A DNA stretch of 64,000 bases from CAYPAV01 sp964408805. GTDB lineage: Bacteria; Pseudomonadota; Alphaproteobacteria; UBA8366. The DNA is taken from NCBI GenBank assembly GCA_964408805.1, contig CAYPAV010000021.1:1-64000 (forward strand), written 5' to 3'. Under the pieces are notes generated by a model that was not told where the DNA came from, did not search any database, and saw nothing but the letters and a program-made list of their open reading frames with translations. Made by a program: the position numbers and the translations under genes. How positions within the stretch are numbered: position 1 is the stretch's first letter; each line of letters starts with the position of its first letter. This document shows, piece by piece, positions 52,344 through 60,910 of this stretch.

Positions 52344-52862
52344 ATGATCGAACGGGTTTTGGAACGAGTGATCTTCGCGAGCCGGTGGATCATGGCGCCT
52401 TTCTATCTGGGGCTGGTGATCGCGCTGATGATCGTTTTCGTGAAGTTCGCGCAGGAACTGATCCATGTGATCCCGAGCGTCACCGCGATGAGCGAAACCG
52501 ATGTCATCGTCGCCGTGCTTTCCTTGATCGATCTGTCGCTCGCGGGGAACCTGATCCTGATGGTGGTCTTCGCCGGTTATGAGAACTTCGTCTCCAAGAT
52601 CGACACCGGCGACAACGAGGATCGGCCCGAATGGATGGGCAAGGTCGATTTCAGCGGCCTGAAATTGAAGCTGATCGCCTCGATCGTCGCCATCTCGGGC
52701 ATCCAGCTGCTGCGCACTTTCATCAATGTCGACAAGATACCCAAGGACGACCTGCAATGGATGGTCATCATCCATCTGACCTTCGTGATCTCGGGCCTGA
52801 TACTGGCGCTGATGGACTACATCGTGGCCCGCTCCTACACGGTGCAGAAGGCGGTTGCGTGA
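52344..52862 (+). CDS. UPF0114 / YqhA-family inner-membrane protein
   Basis: 172 residues with about four membrane helices: MAPFYLGLVIALMIVFVKF, VLSLIDLSLAGNLILMVVFAGYENF, LIASIVAISGIQLLRTF and IHLTFVISGLILALMDYI. The YENFVSK and DWMG-type segments (PEWMGKVDF) are hallmarks of YqhA. Function unknown. No operon partner is evident; the convergent neighbour is a DUF2182 fragment 30 bp away. Confidence 0.93.
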   Translation: MIERVLERVIFASRWIMAPFYLGLVIALMIVFVKFAQELIHVIPSVTAMSETDVIVAVLSLIDLSLAGNLILMVVFAGYENFVSKIDTGDNEDRPEWMGKVDFSGLKLKLIASIVAISGIQLLRTFINVDKIPKDDLQWMVIIHLTFVISGLILALMDYIVARSYTVQKAVA

Positions 52863-52892
52863 CGGTCGGGGGCGGACGAATAGCGGGAAGGC

Positions 52893-53087
52893 TTACGGCC
52901 AAACGATCATATAGACCGCAATGACGATCATCAGGCCGCCGGTCATCCGGGCGGTCCATTGGCCGTAGGGGAGGGTCTTCTCGATCAAGACATAGCCCGC
53001 GATCAGCGCCGCCCATAGAAGGTTCATGGCGCCGCCGACAAACAGCATCCCCATCAGGAAGGCTAGGTGTTGTTTTGTTCGACGCAA
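52893..53087 (-). pseudogene. DUF2182 (predicted metal-binding membrane protein) C-terminal fragment
   Basis: 64 codons encoding FLMGMLFVGGAMNLLWAALIAGYVLIEKTLPYGQW and a final membrane helix (GGLMIVIAVYMIVW). This corresponds to the last quarter of DUF2182 proteins (about 250 residues). The preceding CxGCC-type segment and the upstream helices are absent; before the fragment the sequence runs into unrelated and repeat DNA. Regarded as a remnant left by the rearrangement that also produced the partial ene-reductase copy. Confidence 0.6.
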
Positions 53088-53189
53088 GTCTCATCCCCGA
53101 ACACCCGAACGAGGCTCCGGGAAAATTCAGCGACCATACCTAATAAGTAACAATGTCGGCCGGCAAAACGTCGGAATCAGGGGGCCGCG

Positions 53190-53274
53190 CCCTATCCGGC
53201 CGGAGCGAATACCGGGGACACGGTGAGCTAACCCGGCGGGGAAAATGGTCATGTCCCCGTTATTCTTCGCGTCC
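53190..53274. repeat. Dispersed repeat, copy C (hairpin half)
   Basis: CCTATCCGGCCGGAGCGAAT, ACCGGGGACACGG, a short GC-rich tip, GGGGAAAATGG and TCATGTCCCCGT, followed by TATTCTTCGCG, align with the hairpin half of copies A and B. The leading GGGGACAGCAT half is missing here. It lies between the DUF2182 fragment and the partial ene-reductase copy. The surrounding 53090-53320 gap has no other recognisable content. Confidence 0.65.
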
Positions 53275-53304
53275 TATTGCAAAAATTGTTCGAGCCCGGC
53301 GCGC

Positions 53305-53622
53305 TTACAATCCTTTCCGCAGCCCCCGGTGCCAGCGGGATTTATAGCCGCGGATGTATTGCACCGGGAAGTCGACCTCGGCGTCGAGGGCGGCGGCGTG
53401 CCAGGGCCAGTGGGGGTCGTGGAGCATGGCGCGGGCGAGGGCGATGTGGTCGGCCTCGCCGGCTTCCAGGATCGCCTCGGCGTGAGCCGGACGCTGGATC
53501 ATGCCGACGGCCATGGTGACAAGACCGGTCTCTCGTTTGACGGTGGCCACCAAGGGGACCTGGTGGCCCTCGCCGATGGGCACGTTTTGTTCGAGCACAA
53601 GCCCAATAAAAGGGGACAGCAT
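53305..53622 (-). pseudogene. Duplicated 3' fragment of the NADH:flavin oxidoreductase gene
   Basis: Bases 53321-53604 repeat 54706-54992 of the intact gene with about ten substitutions and one 3-base indel (hand count). It encodes the last 90-odd residues only (LVLEQNVPIGEGHQVPL to YKSRWHRGLR). The 5' break is at the base where repeat copy D begins, and an ATG inside that repeat (53622) provides an accidental start. Cofactor-binding N-terminal sequences are absent, so no enzyme can result. Confidence 0.85.
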
Positions 53623-53700
53623 ATTTATTAAATGACCACATCAGTTCGACTGACCGATGGAACCCGGTGAACGCGTCCTATTCGGCGGGAACGAATAACC
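53611..53700. repeat. Dispersed repeat, copy D (degenerate)
   Basis: AGGGGACAGCATATTTATT matches the leading end of copy A. Further along, CCTATTCGGCGGGAACGAAT resembles CCTATCCGGCCGGAGCGAAT of copy C. The hairpin part is degraded. It abuts the broken end of the partial ene-reductase copy. The rest of the gap to 53849 is AT-rich (ATTAATTAATTATAATG around 53775) and probably holds the phosphatase promoter. Confidence 0.55.
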
Positions 53701-53848
53701 GGACTCAGATAGTCCTGCCACAAACAGTTCCCGAGAATTCCATAATTTGTCGCCGAAATAAATTCGATTAATTAATTATAATGCCCCTCAATTTTAAACC
53801 GTTTCAATCCATTAATCGACTTGGCATATTCTTTCACCGGTCGACGAC

Positions 53849-54673
53849 ATGGTGTTCTACAAATTGATATTTAAATTCTTCTCCCGCCTGGTCCCTGCGC
53901 TCTCCGTGTATGCGGATCGCCATGTTGGCTTGGCACGGCAATCGAACGAGGACGATTGCCTGACCATTCGGATGGGACGGGATCTTGCCCTGTTACTGGT
54001 CGCCGATGGAAGCGGGGAACATCAAACGGGAGAGATCGCCACCAAACTAGTCAAGGAACGTTTTCTGTCCTTGCGAAAGGAAATAGCATTTGTCGACCGC
54101 TTGGATGCCTCCTTGGAGACCCTTTCCGACCTACTTCGAACGGCGGCTCTGGAGATCCATGCAACGGTCAAGTCGCTCGTCGCGAAGAATTCGCGGTTGA
54201 AAGGATTGTCTTCCACTCTCACCTGTTGCGTCGTCATGGGAGAGTGGGTTGCTTTTGTGCAGGTGGGCGACAGCCGGCTCTATCACCTGTCGGAAGACGG
54301 ATTGACCTTGCGAACGGTCGACAAGACCTTGGCCCGGGATTTGGTGGCGGCGGCGCGTCGGGACGGCGGCAAAGTTCCTGATCATGCCGAATCCGATTCC
54401 AATTCCGATTATGGGCAATTGTCCCAGGCGGTAGGATTCGTCCCCTACGACGTGCCCTTGGAACCGATGGTGGGAACCTTTCAATGGCGACCCGGCGACG
54501 CCCTTCTGCTGTGCACAGATGGTCTGACCGATTATGTGGCGGACGAAACCATCGGGGCGGATCTTGCACGCTCTACGTCGCCCCGAGCCGCGACGGCCAG
54601 CGTAATCGAACTCGCTCTTAAGGCGGGAGGCAAGGACAACATCGCCGTCGCCGTGGCCCGGTGGCGCGCTTGA
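53849..54673 (+). CDS. PP2C-family serine/threonine phosphatase
   Basis: 274 residues. PP2C motifs: HVGLARQSNEDD, LLVADGSGEHQTGE, VQVGDSRLYHL, LLLCTDGLTDYVAD and GGKDNIAVAVAR, giving the metal-binding Asp residues. The motif usually read DGMGGH is DGSGEH here. An N-terminal hydrophobic stretch (FYKLIFKFFSRLVPAL) could be a weak membrane anchor. It would dephosphorylate Ser/Thr-phosphoproteins; no kinase or FHA gene is nearby. It sits between the two copies of the ene-reductase 3' end, so it was inserted or trapped during the rearrangement. Confidence 0.88.
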   Translation: MVFYKLIFKFFSRLVPALSVYADRHVGLARQSNEDDCLTIRMGRDLALLLVADGSGEHQTGEIATKLVKERFLSLRKEIAFVDRLDASLETLSDLLRTAALEIHATVKSLVAKNSRLKGLSSTLTCCVVMGEWVAFVQVGDSRLYHLSEDGLTLRTVDKTLARDLVAAARRDGGKVPDHAESDSNSDYGQLSQAVGFVPYDVPLEPMVGTFQWRPGDALLLCTDGLTDYVADETIGADLARSTSPRAATASVIELALKAGGKDNIAVAVARWRA

Positions 54674-54689
54674 GCGACGGCCCGGTGCT

Positions 54690-55796
54690 CTATCCACCGC
54701 CCCTTAGCCCCCGGTGCCAGCGGGATTTGTAGCCGCGGATGTATTGCACCGGGAAGTCGACCTCGGCGTCGAGGGCGGCGGCGGCGTGCCAGGGCCAGTG
54801 GGGGTCGTGGAGCATGGCGCGGGCGAGGGCGATGAGGTCGGCCTCGCCGGCTTCTAAGATCGCCTCGGCGTGGGCCGGGCGCTGGATCATGCCGACGGCC
54901 ATGGTGACAAGGCCGGTCTCGCGTTTGACGGTGGCCGCCAAGGGGACCTGGTGGCCCTCGCCGATGGGTACGTTTTGTTCGAGCACAAGCCCGCCACTTG
55001 AGATCGTCGCGAAGTCGCAGCCCAAAGTCTTCAATCGATGACAGAGCTCGACCGTCTCCTCTAGCGACCAGCCGCCCTCGACATAGTCCTCGGCCGAGAG
55101 CCGCACACCGAGCGCCTTCGCCTCCGGCCAGACGGCGCGCATCGCCTCGAAAGCCTCCAAGAGGAACCGAAGCCGGCCGTCCACGTCGCCGCCGTATCGG
55201 TCGTCGCGCCGGTTGGTGATCGGGGAAAGAAATTCATGGAACAGGTACCCATGGGCCGCGTTGATCTCTAAGAGGTCGATGCCGATCCGATCGGCCCGGC
55301 GGACGGCCGCGACATGATCCGCGATCACCGTTTCGATATCGGCCGCCGTGGCGGCTTTTGGCGTGGGCCAGCCCTCGGCGCGGGGAATGCCCGAGCAGCC
55401 GAGCGTCTCCCACGCTCCCTCGTCGGGGCCGAGCGGCGCGCTTCGCGTGATCCAGGGGAACTGGCTCGATCCCTTGCGGCCGGAATGGGAGAGCTGGAGG
55501 CCGAGCTTGATCTTGGAATGTTCGCGGCAGAAATCGACGATGCGTTTCAAGGTGGCTTCGTTCGCATTCGAATATAGACCGAGGCAACCATGGGTGATCC
55601 GTGCCGCGGGCGAGACCGCGGTTGCCTCCGCGATGAGGAGCCCGGCGCCCGCGACCGCGAATTGCCCGAGATGCATAAGATGCCAGTCGGTGGCCGAGCC
55701 GTCCTCGGCGCTGTACTGGCCCATGGGGGCGACGACGATGCGGTTGGCGAGCTCGACCCCACGCAGTTTCAGCGGCGTGAACAGCGCGCTCGGCAT
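54690..55796 (-). CDS. NADH:flavin oxidoreductase (Old Yellow Enzyme, YqjM-like)
   Basis: 368 residues. FMN and substrate motifs: NRIVVAPMGQYSA, LGLQLSHSGRKGS, EINAAHGYLFHEFLSP with NRRDDRYGG, and VGMIQRPAHAEAIL near the end. Reduces activated C=C bonds with NADPH. ATG 55796 is the start; a frame reaching back into the dioxygenase gene is spurious. The last 290 bp have a near-identical partial copy at 53321-53604. It follows the PhyH-type gene by 23 bp in the same direction. Confidence 0.93.
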   Translation of the reverse strand: MPSALFTPLKLRGVELANRIVVAPMGQYSAEDGSATDWHLMHLGQFAVAGAGLLIAEATAVSPAARITHGCLGLYSNANEATLKRIVDFCREHSKIKLGLQLSHSGRKGSSQFPWITRSAPLGPDEGAWETLGCSGIPRAEGWPTPKAATAADIETVIADHVAAVRRADRIGIDLLEINAAHGYLFHEFLSPITNRRDDRYGGDVDGRLRFLLEAFEAMRAVWPEAKALGVRLSAEDYVEGGWSLEETVELCHRLKTLGCDFATISSGGLVLEQNVPIGEGHQVPLAATVKRETGLVTMAVGMIQRPAHAEAILEAGEADLIALARAMLHDPHWPWHAAAALDAEVDFPVQYIRGYKSRWHRGLRGGG

Positions 55797-55819
55797 TGCC
55801 CGGCCCTTTTTTGCGGCTC

Positions 55820-56650
55820 TTAGGACGCCTTTTGGACGTCCGGCACGTAGGGTGTGGAGGCGAAATGCTCGTCGTTGCCGGAGGCGAATTTGAGGCCCGC
55901 TTCCTTCAGGGCCGTATCCGTCACCTTTTCCAGCGGCACGTAATAGCGATCGTCCGTCTTGGTGACGGTGTCGTTGGAGACCGCGTTGTAGCAGCAGATC
56001 AGGGTCCAGCGCCGGTTCGGCGATTTGTTCTGGTCCGAGCGGTGGAGCACGTTCGAATGGAAGATTGCGACGTCGCCCGGCTCCAGCACGACATCGACCG
56101 TCTCGTGGGTCGCGAGGATGTGGGGCATGCGGTCGGGATCGGCACTGTTCTGCTCCGCCGTTACCTGCAGATGGTCGATCCGGCCGAGATGGTGCGAGCC
56201 CTTTACGAGCTGCAGGCAGCCGTTGCCGGCATCGGTTCGGTCCATCGCGATCATGCAGCTCAGCATGTCGGGCCTGAGACAACCATTGTAGTACCAGTAG
56301 CCGTAATCCTGATGCCACTCCCAGGCGCCGCCGACGAAGGGGTCCTTGGCGGTCAATTTGGACTGAAAGTGATAGACCGGCTCGCCGATCAGGGCTTCCA
56401 CGGAATCGACCAGCTTCTCGCAGCGCGCGGCCAGCCCGTAGACACTGTCGCCGGCCCGGTTCCAAAGCGAGATCCGCGTCGCCCCGCCCTCGGCATCGGC
56501 GCGGAGCAGCGAGTGATCCTGGATCTTGGGGTCTTCCTCCATCGCGCGGCGCAGAAGCTCCGTTTCCTCCGCATCGAATAGGCCGCGCGCGAAGACGAAG
56601 CCGTCCTCGTGATAGCGCGCCACGTCCTCGTCGCTGAATATCGATGTCAT
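55820..56650 (-). CDS. Phytanoyl-CoA dioxygenase (PhyH)-family Fe(II)/2OG oxygenase
   Basis: 276 residues. Iron ligands are His113 and Asp115 in EWHQDYGYW and a distal His in HSNVLHRSDQNKS, followed by the Arg of SPNRRW for 2-oxoglutarate. N-terminal YHEDGFVFARGLFDAEE is typical. Hydroxylates an unidentified metabolite; bacterial members include ectoine hydroxylase and others. Likely operon with the ene-reductase downstream. Confidence 0.92.
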   Translation of the reverse strand: MTSIFSDEDVARYHEDGFVFARGLFDAEETELLRRAMEEDPKIQDHSLLRADAEGGATRISLWNRAGDSVYGLAARCEKLVDSVEALIGEPVYHFQSKLTAKDPFVGGAWEWHQDYGYWYYNGCLRPDMLSCMIAMDRTDAGNGCLQLVKGSHHLGRIDHLQVTAEQNSADPDRMPHILATHETVDVVLEPGDVAIFHSNVLHRSDQNKSPNRRWTLICCYNAVSNDTVTKTDDRYYVPLEKVTDTALKEAGLKFASGNDEHFASTPYVPDVQKAS

Positions 56651-56782
56651 GGTCGTCTTCCTATTAAATTACGCTCGCCATCATAGCAGTTTAACCGCGC
56701 CCGGCGGATGCTAAAATTCCATGCGCCCCGGCATAGTTCATAAATAGGCCGCGCCACGGCCCATCAAAGGGAGACCGACGCC

Positions 56783-58738
56783 ATGTCCGAAGACGCCGTC
56801 AAATGGGAACCGTCCGAGGCCTATGCCGATTGCCGCATCCGCCGGTTTCTCGATGCCCATGGGCTCGACGACATGGCGGCGCTCCATGCCCGGACCGAAG
56901 CGGACATCGAATGGTTCTGGGACGCGATGATTCGATTTCTCGACGTCAAGTTCTACGAACCCTATTCGAAGGTTCTCGACCTCTCGCGCGGTATCCAATG
57001 GCCGGAATGGTGCCTCGGCGCCAAGACGAACCTGATGCTCAACTGCATCGACAAGCATCGCGGCACCCCCGTCTGGGACAAGACTTATCTCGTCTGGGAA
57101 GGCGAGGACGGGACGAAGCGGGAATTCACCTATGGGGAGCTCGACGCCGAGATCTGCCGTTTCGCCGCCGCGCTCCGCGAACATGGCTACGGCAAGGGCG
57201 ACATCATCGCGCTCTATATCCCGATGGTGCCGGAGGCGATGATCGCGTTCTTCGCTATCCTCAAGATCGGCGGGATAATGCTGCCGCTGTTCTCCGGCTT
57301 CGGCCCCGATCCGATCAAGCTCCGCCTCAACGATTGCGAGGCGCGCGCCGTGGTGACGGCGGACGGCACACTTCGCCGGGGCAACAAGGTCTCGATGAAG
57401 GAGACGCTCGATACCGCCTTGGCCGATTGCCCATCGGTCGAGGATGTTTTCGTCGTCCGCCGCTTCGATGGAGAGGGCGAGGTCGAATGCCCGATGGCCG
57501 AGGGACGCGACCTTTGGTGGGCCGATGCCGTGGCCGGCCAGCCGACCGAGACCGCGACCGAACGGACCGATGCCGAGGATTTGGGCTTCCTCGTCTATAC
57601 CTCCGGCACTACGGGGAAGCCGAAGGGCGTCCTGATGAGCCATGTAGGCGCGGTGGTGAAGCTCGCCCTCGATATCGGGGTTTGCTTCGATTTCAGCGAG
57701 GACGACCGGATGATCTGGGTCAGCGACATGGGCTGGGTCGTCGGCGCCATGACCGCGATCAGCTCGTCCTTCTTCGGCGGCAGCCTGGTGATCCTCGAAG
57801 GCACGCCGGATTATCCCGATTCGGGCCGGCACTGGCGGGTCATCCAGGAAAACTGCGTCAGCTTCCTCGGCATCGCCCCCACCTCGGTTCGGGGCCTGAT
57901 GCGTTACGGCGACGAGGTCGACGACTATGATTTGTCCTCGCTTCGGGTGATTGCCTCCACGGGCGAACCCTGGACGCGGGAGGCCTGGGTCTGGCTCTTC
58001 GAGCGGGTCGGCAAAGGCAAGCTCCCGATCCTGAATTACACCGGCGGGACCGAGATATTCGGCGGGCTGGCCGCGAGCTCGCTCTTGTCGACGATCACGC
58101 CCAATTCCTTTAGCGGGCCGATGCCGGGCACCGGCACCAAGGTTCTGACCGAGGCAGGTGAGCCGAGCCCAATTGGCGAGCTCGGCGAACTGGTGCAGAC
58201 CCTGCCCTCGATCGGCAATACGCGGAGCCTCTTCAAGGACGACGAACGCTATCTCGAGAGCTACTGGTCGATGTATGGCGACAAGTGGCGCCAGGGCGAT
58301 TGGGCAATCGTCGACGAGGAGGGCTATTGGTATGTGCTCGGCCGCTCCGACGATACGCTGAACATCTCCGGCAAGCGGACGGGCCCGGCCGAAGTCGAGG
58401 GCGCCTTGATGTCGACGGGCCAGATTTCGGAAGCCGCCGTGATCGGCGTTCCGGACCCGATCAAGGGGACCGCGATATGCTGCGTCTGCGTCCCCATGCC
58501 GGGGATCGAGGGCGACGAGGGATTGCGGGGCGACCTTTCGAACGCGGTGACCTCGGCGCTGGGACGCTCCTATCGCCCGCGTGATATCCATTTCGTCTCG
58601 GACCTGCCGAAGACACGCAACATGAAGATCATGCGAAGAGTCGTCCGCATGGTGATCATCGGCGAGCCGGCGGGCGACCTTACCTCGCTGGTCAATCCGG
58701 AAGCGGTCGAGGAACTGAAGGCCGTCTCCGGCGCGTGA
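56783..58738 (+). CDS. Acyl-CoA synthetase (AMP-forming, acetyl/acetoacetyl-CoA-synthetase type)
   Basis: 651 residues, the length of ACS-like ligases. P-loop LVYTSGTTGKPKGVLMSH, TGGTEIFGG in place of the usual A5 segment, A7-A8 YGDKWRQGDWAIVDEEGYWYVLGRSDDTL and the A10 catalytic Lys in KTRNMKIMRRVVR. Activates a carboxylate to the acyl-CoA through an adenylate. The specific acid is not determinable; propionate or short branched acids fit the neighbours. The stop overlaps the next gene's GTG (GTGA). Confidence 0.94.
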   Translation: MSEDAVKWEPSEAYADCRIRRFLDAHGLDDMAALHARTEADIEWFWDAMIRFLDVKFYEPYSKVLDLSRGIQWPEWCLGAKTNLMLNCIDKHRGTPVWDKTYLVWEGEDGTKREFTYGELDAEICRFAAALREHGYGKGDIIALYIPMVPEAMIAFFAILKIGGIMLPLFSGFGPDPIKLRLNDCEARAVVTADGTLRRGNKVSMKETLDTALADCPSVEDVFVVRRFDGEGEVECPMAEGRDLWWADAVAGQPTETATERTDAEDLGFLVYTSGTTGKPKGVLMSHVGAVVKLALDIGVCFDFSEDDRMIWVSDMGWVVGAMTAISSSFFGGSLVILEGTPDYPDSGRHWRVIQENCVSFLGIAPTSVRGLMRYGDEVDDYDLSSLRVIASTGEPWTREAWVWLFERVGKGKLPILNYTGGTEIFGGLAASSLLSTITPNSFSGPMPGTGTKVLTEAGEPSPIGELGELVQTLPSIGNTRSLFKDDERYLESYWSMYGDKWRQGDWAIVDEEGYWYVLGRSDDTLNISGKRTGPAEVEGALMSTGQISEAAVIGVPDPIKGTAICCVCVPMPGIEGDEGLRGDLSNAVTSALGRSYRPRDIHFVSDLPKTRNMKIMRRVVRMVIIGEPAGDLTSLVNPEAVEELKAVSGA

Positions 58739-59718
58739 GCGGCTCCGCCACCGGTACCGTCGAGACGCCGCCCTTTCGGGAGCGGTTCCCCTGGCATGGC
58801 GGTGATCTGCAGACGTTGCGAAATTTTATACGGCGCCGCCTCGGCTGGCGGCCGCGCGAGTTGTGCGGGGAGCGCGTGATGCTCTCGCTGGCGGACGGCG
58901 GCGGCCTCGCGGCGCGGCTGACGCTGGGGCGGACGGGCCACCCGATGGCCGTGCTCATTCACGGCCTCACCGGCTGCGAGACTGCGACCAATATGATCGT
59001 CGCGGCCCGTCATCTGGGCGAGGCGGGCTATCCCACCCTCCGCCTGAACCTTCGCGGCACCGAGCCCTCGCGAGCGACGACGGCGGGGCATTACCACGCC
59101 GGCCGTTCGGCGGATTTAGCCGATGCGCTTGCCAGTCTGGCGCCGCGAATTCCGGCGGCGGGATTGGTCCTGCTCGGCTTTTCGCTCGGCGCCAATATGA
59201 TGATTAAGTTCCTGGCCGAGCATGGGCGCGACTTTCCGATTCGCGCCGCCGCCGCCGTCTCGACGCCGATTGATCTTCGCCACTCGATCCAAACATTGCA
59301 AAGCCGGCGGAACAGGCTCTATCACCGCTTTCTCCTGGATCGCATCAAAGCGGAATGGAATGCGGTCGACCTAACACCCGAATACAGGCGGAAACTGGCG
59401 GCGGTGGCGACCATCGAAGCCTTCGACGATGCCTTGCAGGCGCCGCTCAACGGTTTCGAGGGGGCCGACGATTACTATGAGAAATGCATGGCGCTCCGGT
59501 TCCTGGAGCGCGTCCCGGTCCCGACTCTCCTGATCCACGCCCGGAACGACCCCTGGATCTCCGCCGCCCCCTATGACGCGGTCGATTGGACCCGGCACCC
59601 GCAACTCCGCCTCCTGTTGCCGGCAAGGGGCGGTCATGTGGGTTTTCACGGCCGGGGCGACAACGTGCCCTGGCACTGTCGGGCCGTGAGCGGATTCTAC
59701 GACGCGCGGGAAGGCTGA
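58735..59718 (+). CDS. YheT-family alpha/beta hydrolase
   Basis: 327 residues. VLIHGLTGCETATNM (oxyanion region), nucleophile elbow LGFSLGANM, late Asp in HARNDPWIS and His in GGHVGFHG form the triad. FRERFPWHGGDLQTL at the N-terminus is the UPF0017/YheT signature. Carboxylesterase of unknown substrate. GTG start overlaps the synthetase stop by 4 bases. Convergent with hemB, 3 bp between stops. Confidence 0.93.
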   Translation: MSGSATGTVETPPFRERFPWHGGDLQTLRNFIRRRLGWRPRELCGERVMLSLADGGGLAARLTLGRTGHPMAVLIHGLTGCETATNMIVAARHLGEAGYPTLRLNLRGTEPSRATTAGHYHAGRSADLADALASLAPRIPAAGLVLLGFSLGANMMIKFLAEHGRDFPIRAAAAVSTPIDLRHSIQTLQSRRNRLYHRFLLDRIKAEWNAVDLTPEYRRKLAAVATIEAFDDALQAPLNGFEGADDYYEKCMALRFLERVPVPTLLIHARNDPWISAAPYDAVDWTRHPQLRLLLPARGGHVGFHGRGDNVPWHCRAVSGFYDAREG

Positions 59719-59721
59719 GGG

Positions 59722-60783
59722 TCAGCCCGCCTTCAGTTTCTTCGCCGCATCAAGTGCGAAATAGGACAGTATTCCGTCGGCGCCCGCGCGCTTGAAGCCG
59801 AGGAGCGCCTCCAGAATCACCTTCTCGTCGAGCCAACCGCGCTCGATCGCCCCCTTCAGCATCGCGTATTCGCCGGAGACCTGATAGGCGAAGGTCGGGA
59901 CGCCGAAGGTATCCTTCACCCGGCGGACGATATCGAGATAGGGCATGCCGGGCTTCACCATCACCATGTCGGCGCCTTCCTGGATATCCAGCGCCACTTC
60001 GCGGAGCGCCTCGTCGGTGTTGGCGGGATCCATCTGGTAGGTGCGCTTGTCGCCGCGGAGCGCCGCCTTCGAGCCGACCGCGTCGCGGAAGGGGCCATAA
60101 AACCCGGACGCGTATTTCGCCGAATAGGCCATGATCCGGACATCGTCAAAGCCGTTGGCGTCCAGCGTCTGGCGAATGGCGCCGACGCGGCCATCCATCA
60201 TGTCCGAGGGGGCGATGGTGTCGCAGCCGGCTTCGGCCTGGACCACGGCTTGCTGGACCAGCACCTCCAGGGTTTCGTCGTTCAGGATCTCCTCGCCTGA
60301 CATCAGTCCGTCATGGCCGTGGCTGGTATAGGGATCGAGCGCCACATCGCAGACCACCATGACCTCGGGTACGGCCGCTTTCACGTTCCGGATCGCGGTG
60401 CAGACGAGGTTTTCGGGGTTGAGCGCCTCCGCCCCGTCCTCGGTCTTCCGGTCGGGGTCGGTATAGGGAAAGAGGGCTACGGCCGGGATGCCGAATTCGG
60501 CCGCTTCCGCCACCGCTTCCGCGACCACATCTGTCGAATGGCGCACCACGCCCGGCATCGAGTCCACCGGCAGGCGCTGGTTCTCGCCGTCGACGATGAA
60601 GATCGGCCAGATGAAATCGTCCGCCGTGACCGCGTTCTCGGCGACGAGACGCCGGACCGCGTCCTGGCGTCGGTTGCGGCGCATGCGCACCGTCGGAAAG
60701 CGCCCCGCGGTCTCCGTCGCATCGGGTGTTGGCGCCGTCGTCTTCCTGGCGAAGGGCGGCGTCACGATCTTCGGATCGGACAT
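59722..60783 (-). CDS. hemB: Porphobilinogen synthase (delta-aminolevulinate dehydratase)
   Basis: Joins two 5-aminolevulinates to porphobilinogen in heme and corrin synthesis. 353 residues. Active-site lysines lie in YSAKYASGFYGPFRDA and MVMVKPGMPYLD (Schiff-base Lys). The metal-site segment reads CDVALDPYTSHGHDG without the three-cysteine zinc site, as in Mg-dependent alphaproteobacterial enzymes. ATG 60783 follows TAGGAGCAGG; an ATG at 60801 is less well placed. Monocistronic. Confidence 0.97.
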   Translation of the reverse strand: MSDPKIVTPPFARKTTAPTPDATETAGRFPTVRMRRNRRQDAVRRLVAENAVTADDFIWPIFIVDGENQRLPVDSMPGVVRHSTDVVAEAVAEAAEFGIPAVALFPYTDPDRKTEDGAEALNPENLVCTAIRNVKAAVPEVMVVCDVALDPYTSHGHDGLMSGEEILNDETLEVLVQQAVVQAEAGCDTIAPSDMMDGRVGAIRQTLDANGFDDVRIMAYSAKYASGFYGPFRDAVGSKAALRGDKRTYQMDPANTDEALREVALDIQEGADMVMVKPGMPYLDIVRRVKDTFGVPTFAYQVSGEYAMLKGAIERGWLDEKVILEALLGFKRAGADGILSYFALDAAKKLKAG

Positions 60784-60910
60784 GGTCCTGCTCCTACTCA
60801 TTCCGTTCGCACGAGTTTACGCGCCGAGCGGGGGGCAAACAATCACCGAGAGGGTTTGACAGCGACGCGCCCCATCCTATCATCCGCGCGAAAATTGCGG
60901 GTAAGAAGCC

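Noticed and set aside
55797..56465. N-terminal extension of the ene-reductase as a fusion
   Set aside because: This part overlaps the PhyH-type gene in another frame and is Arg/Gly-rich without motifs.
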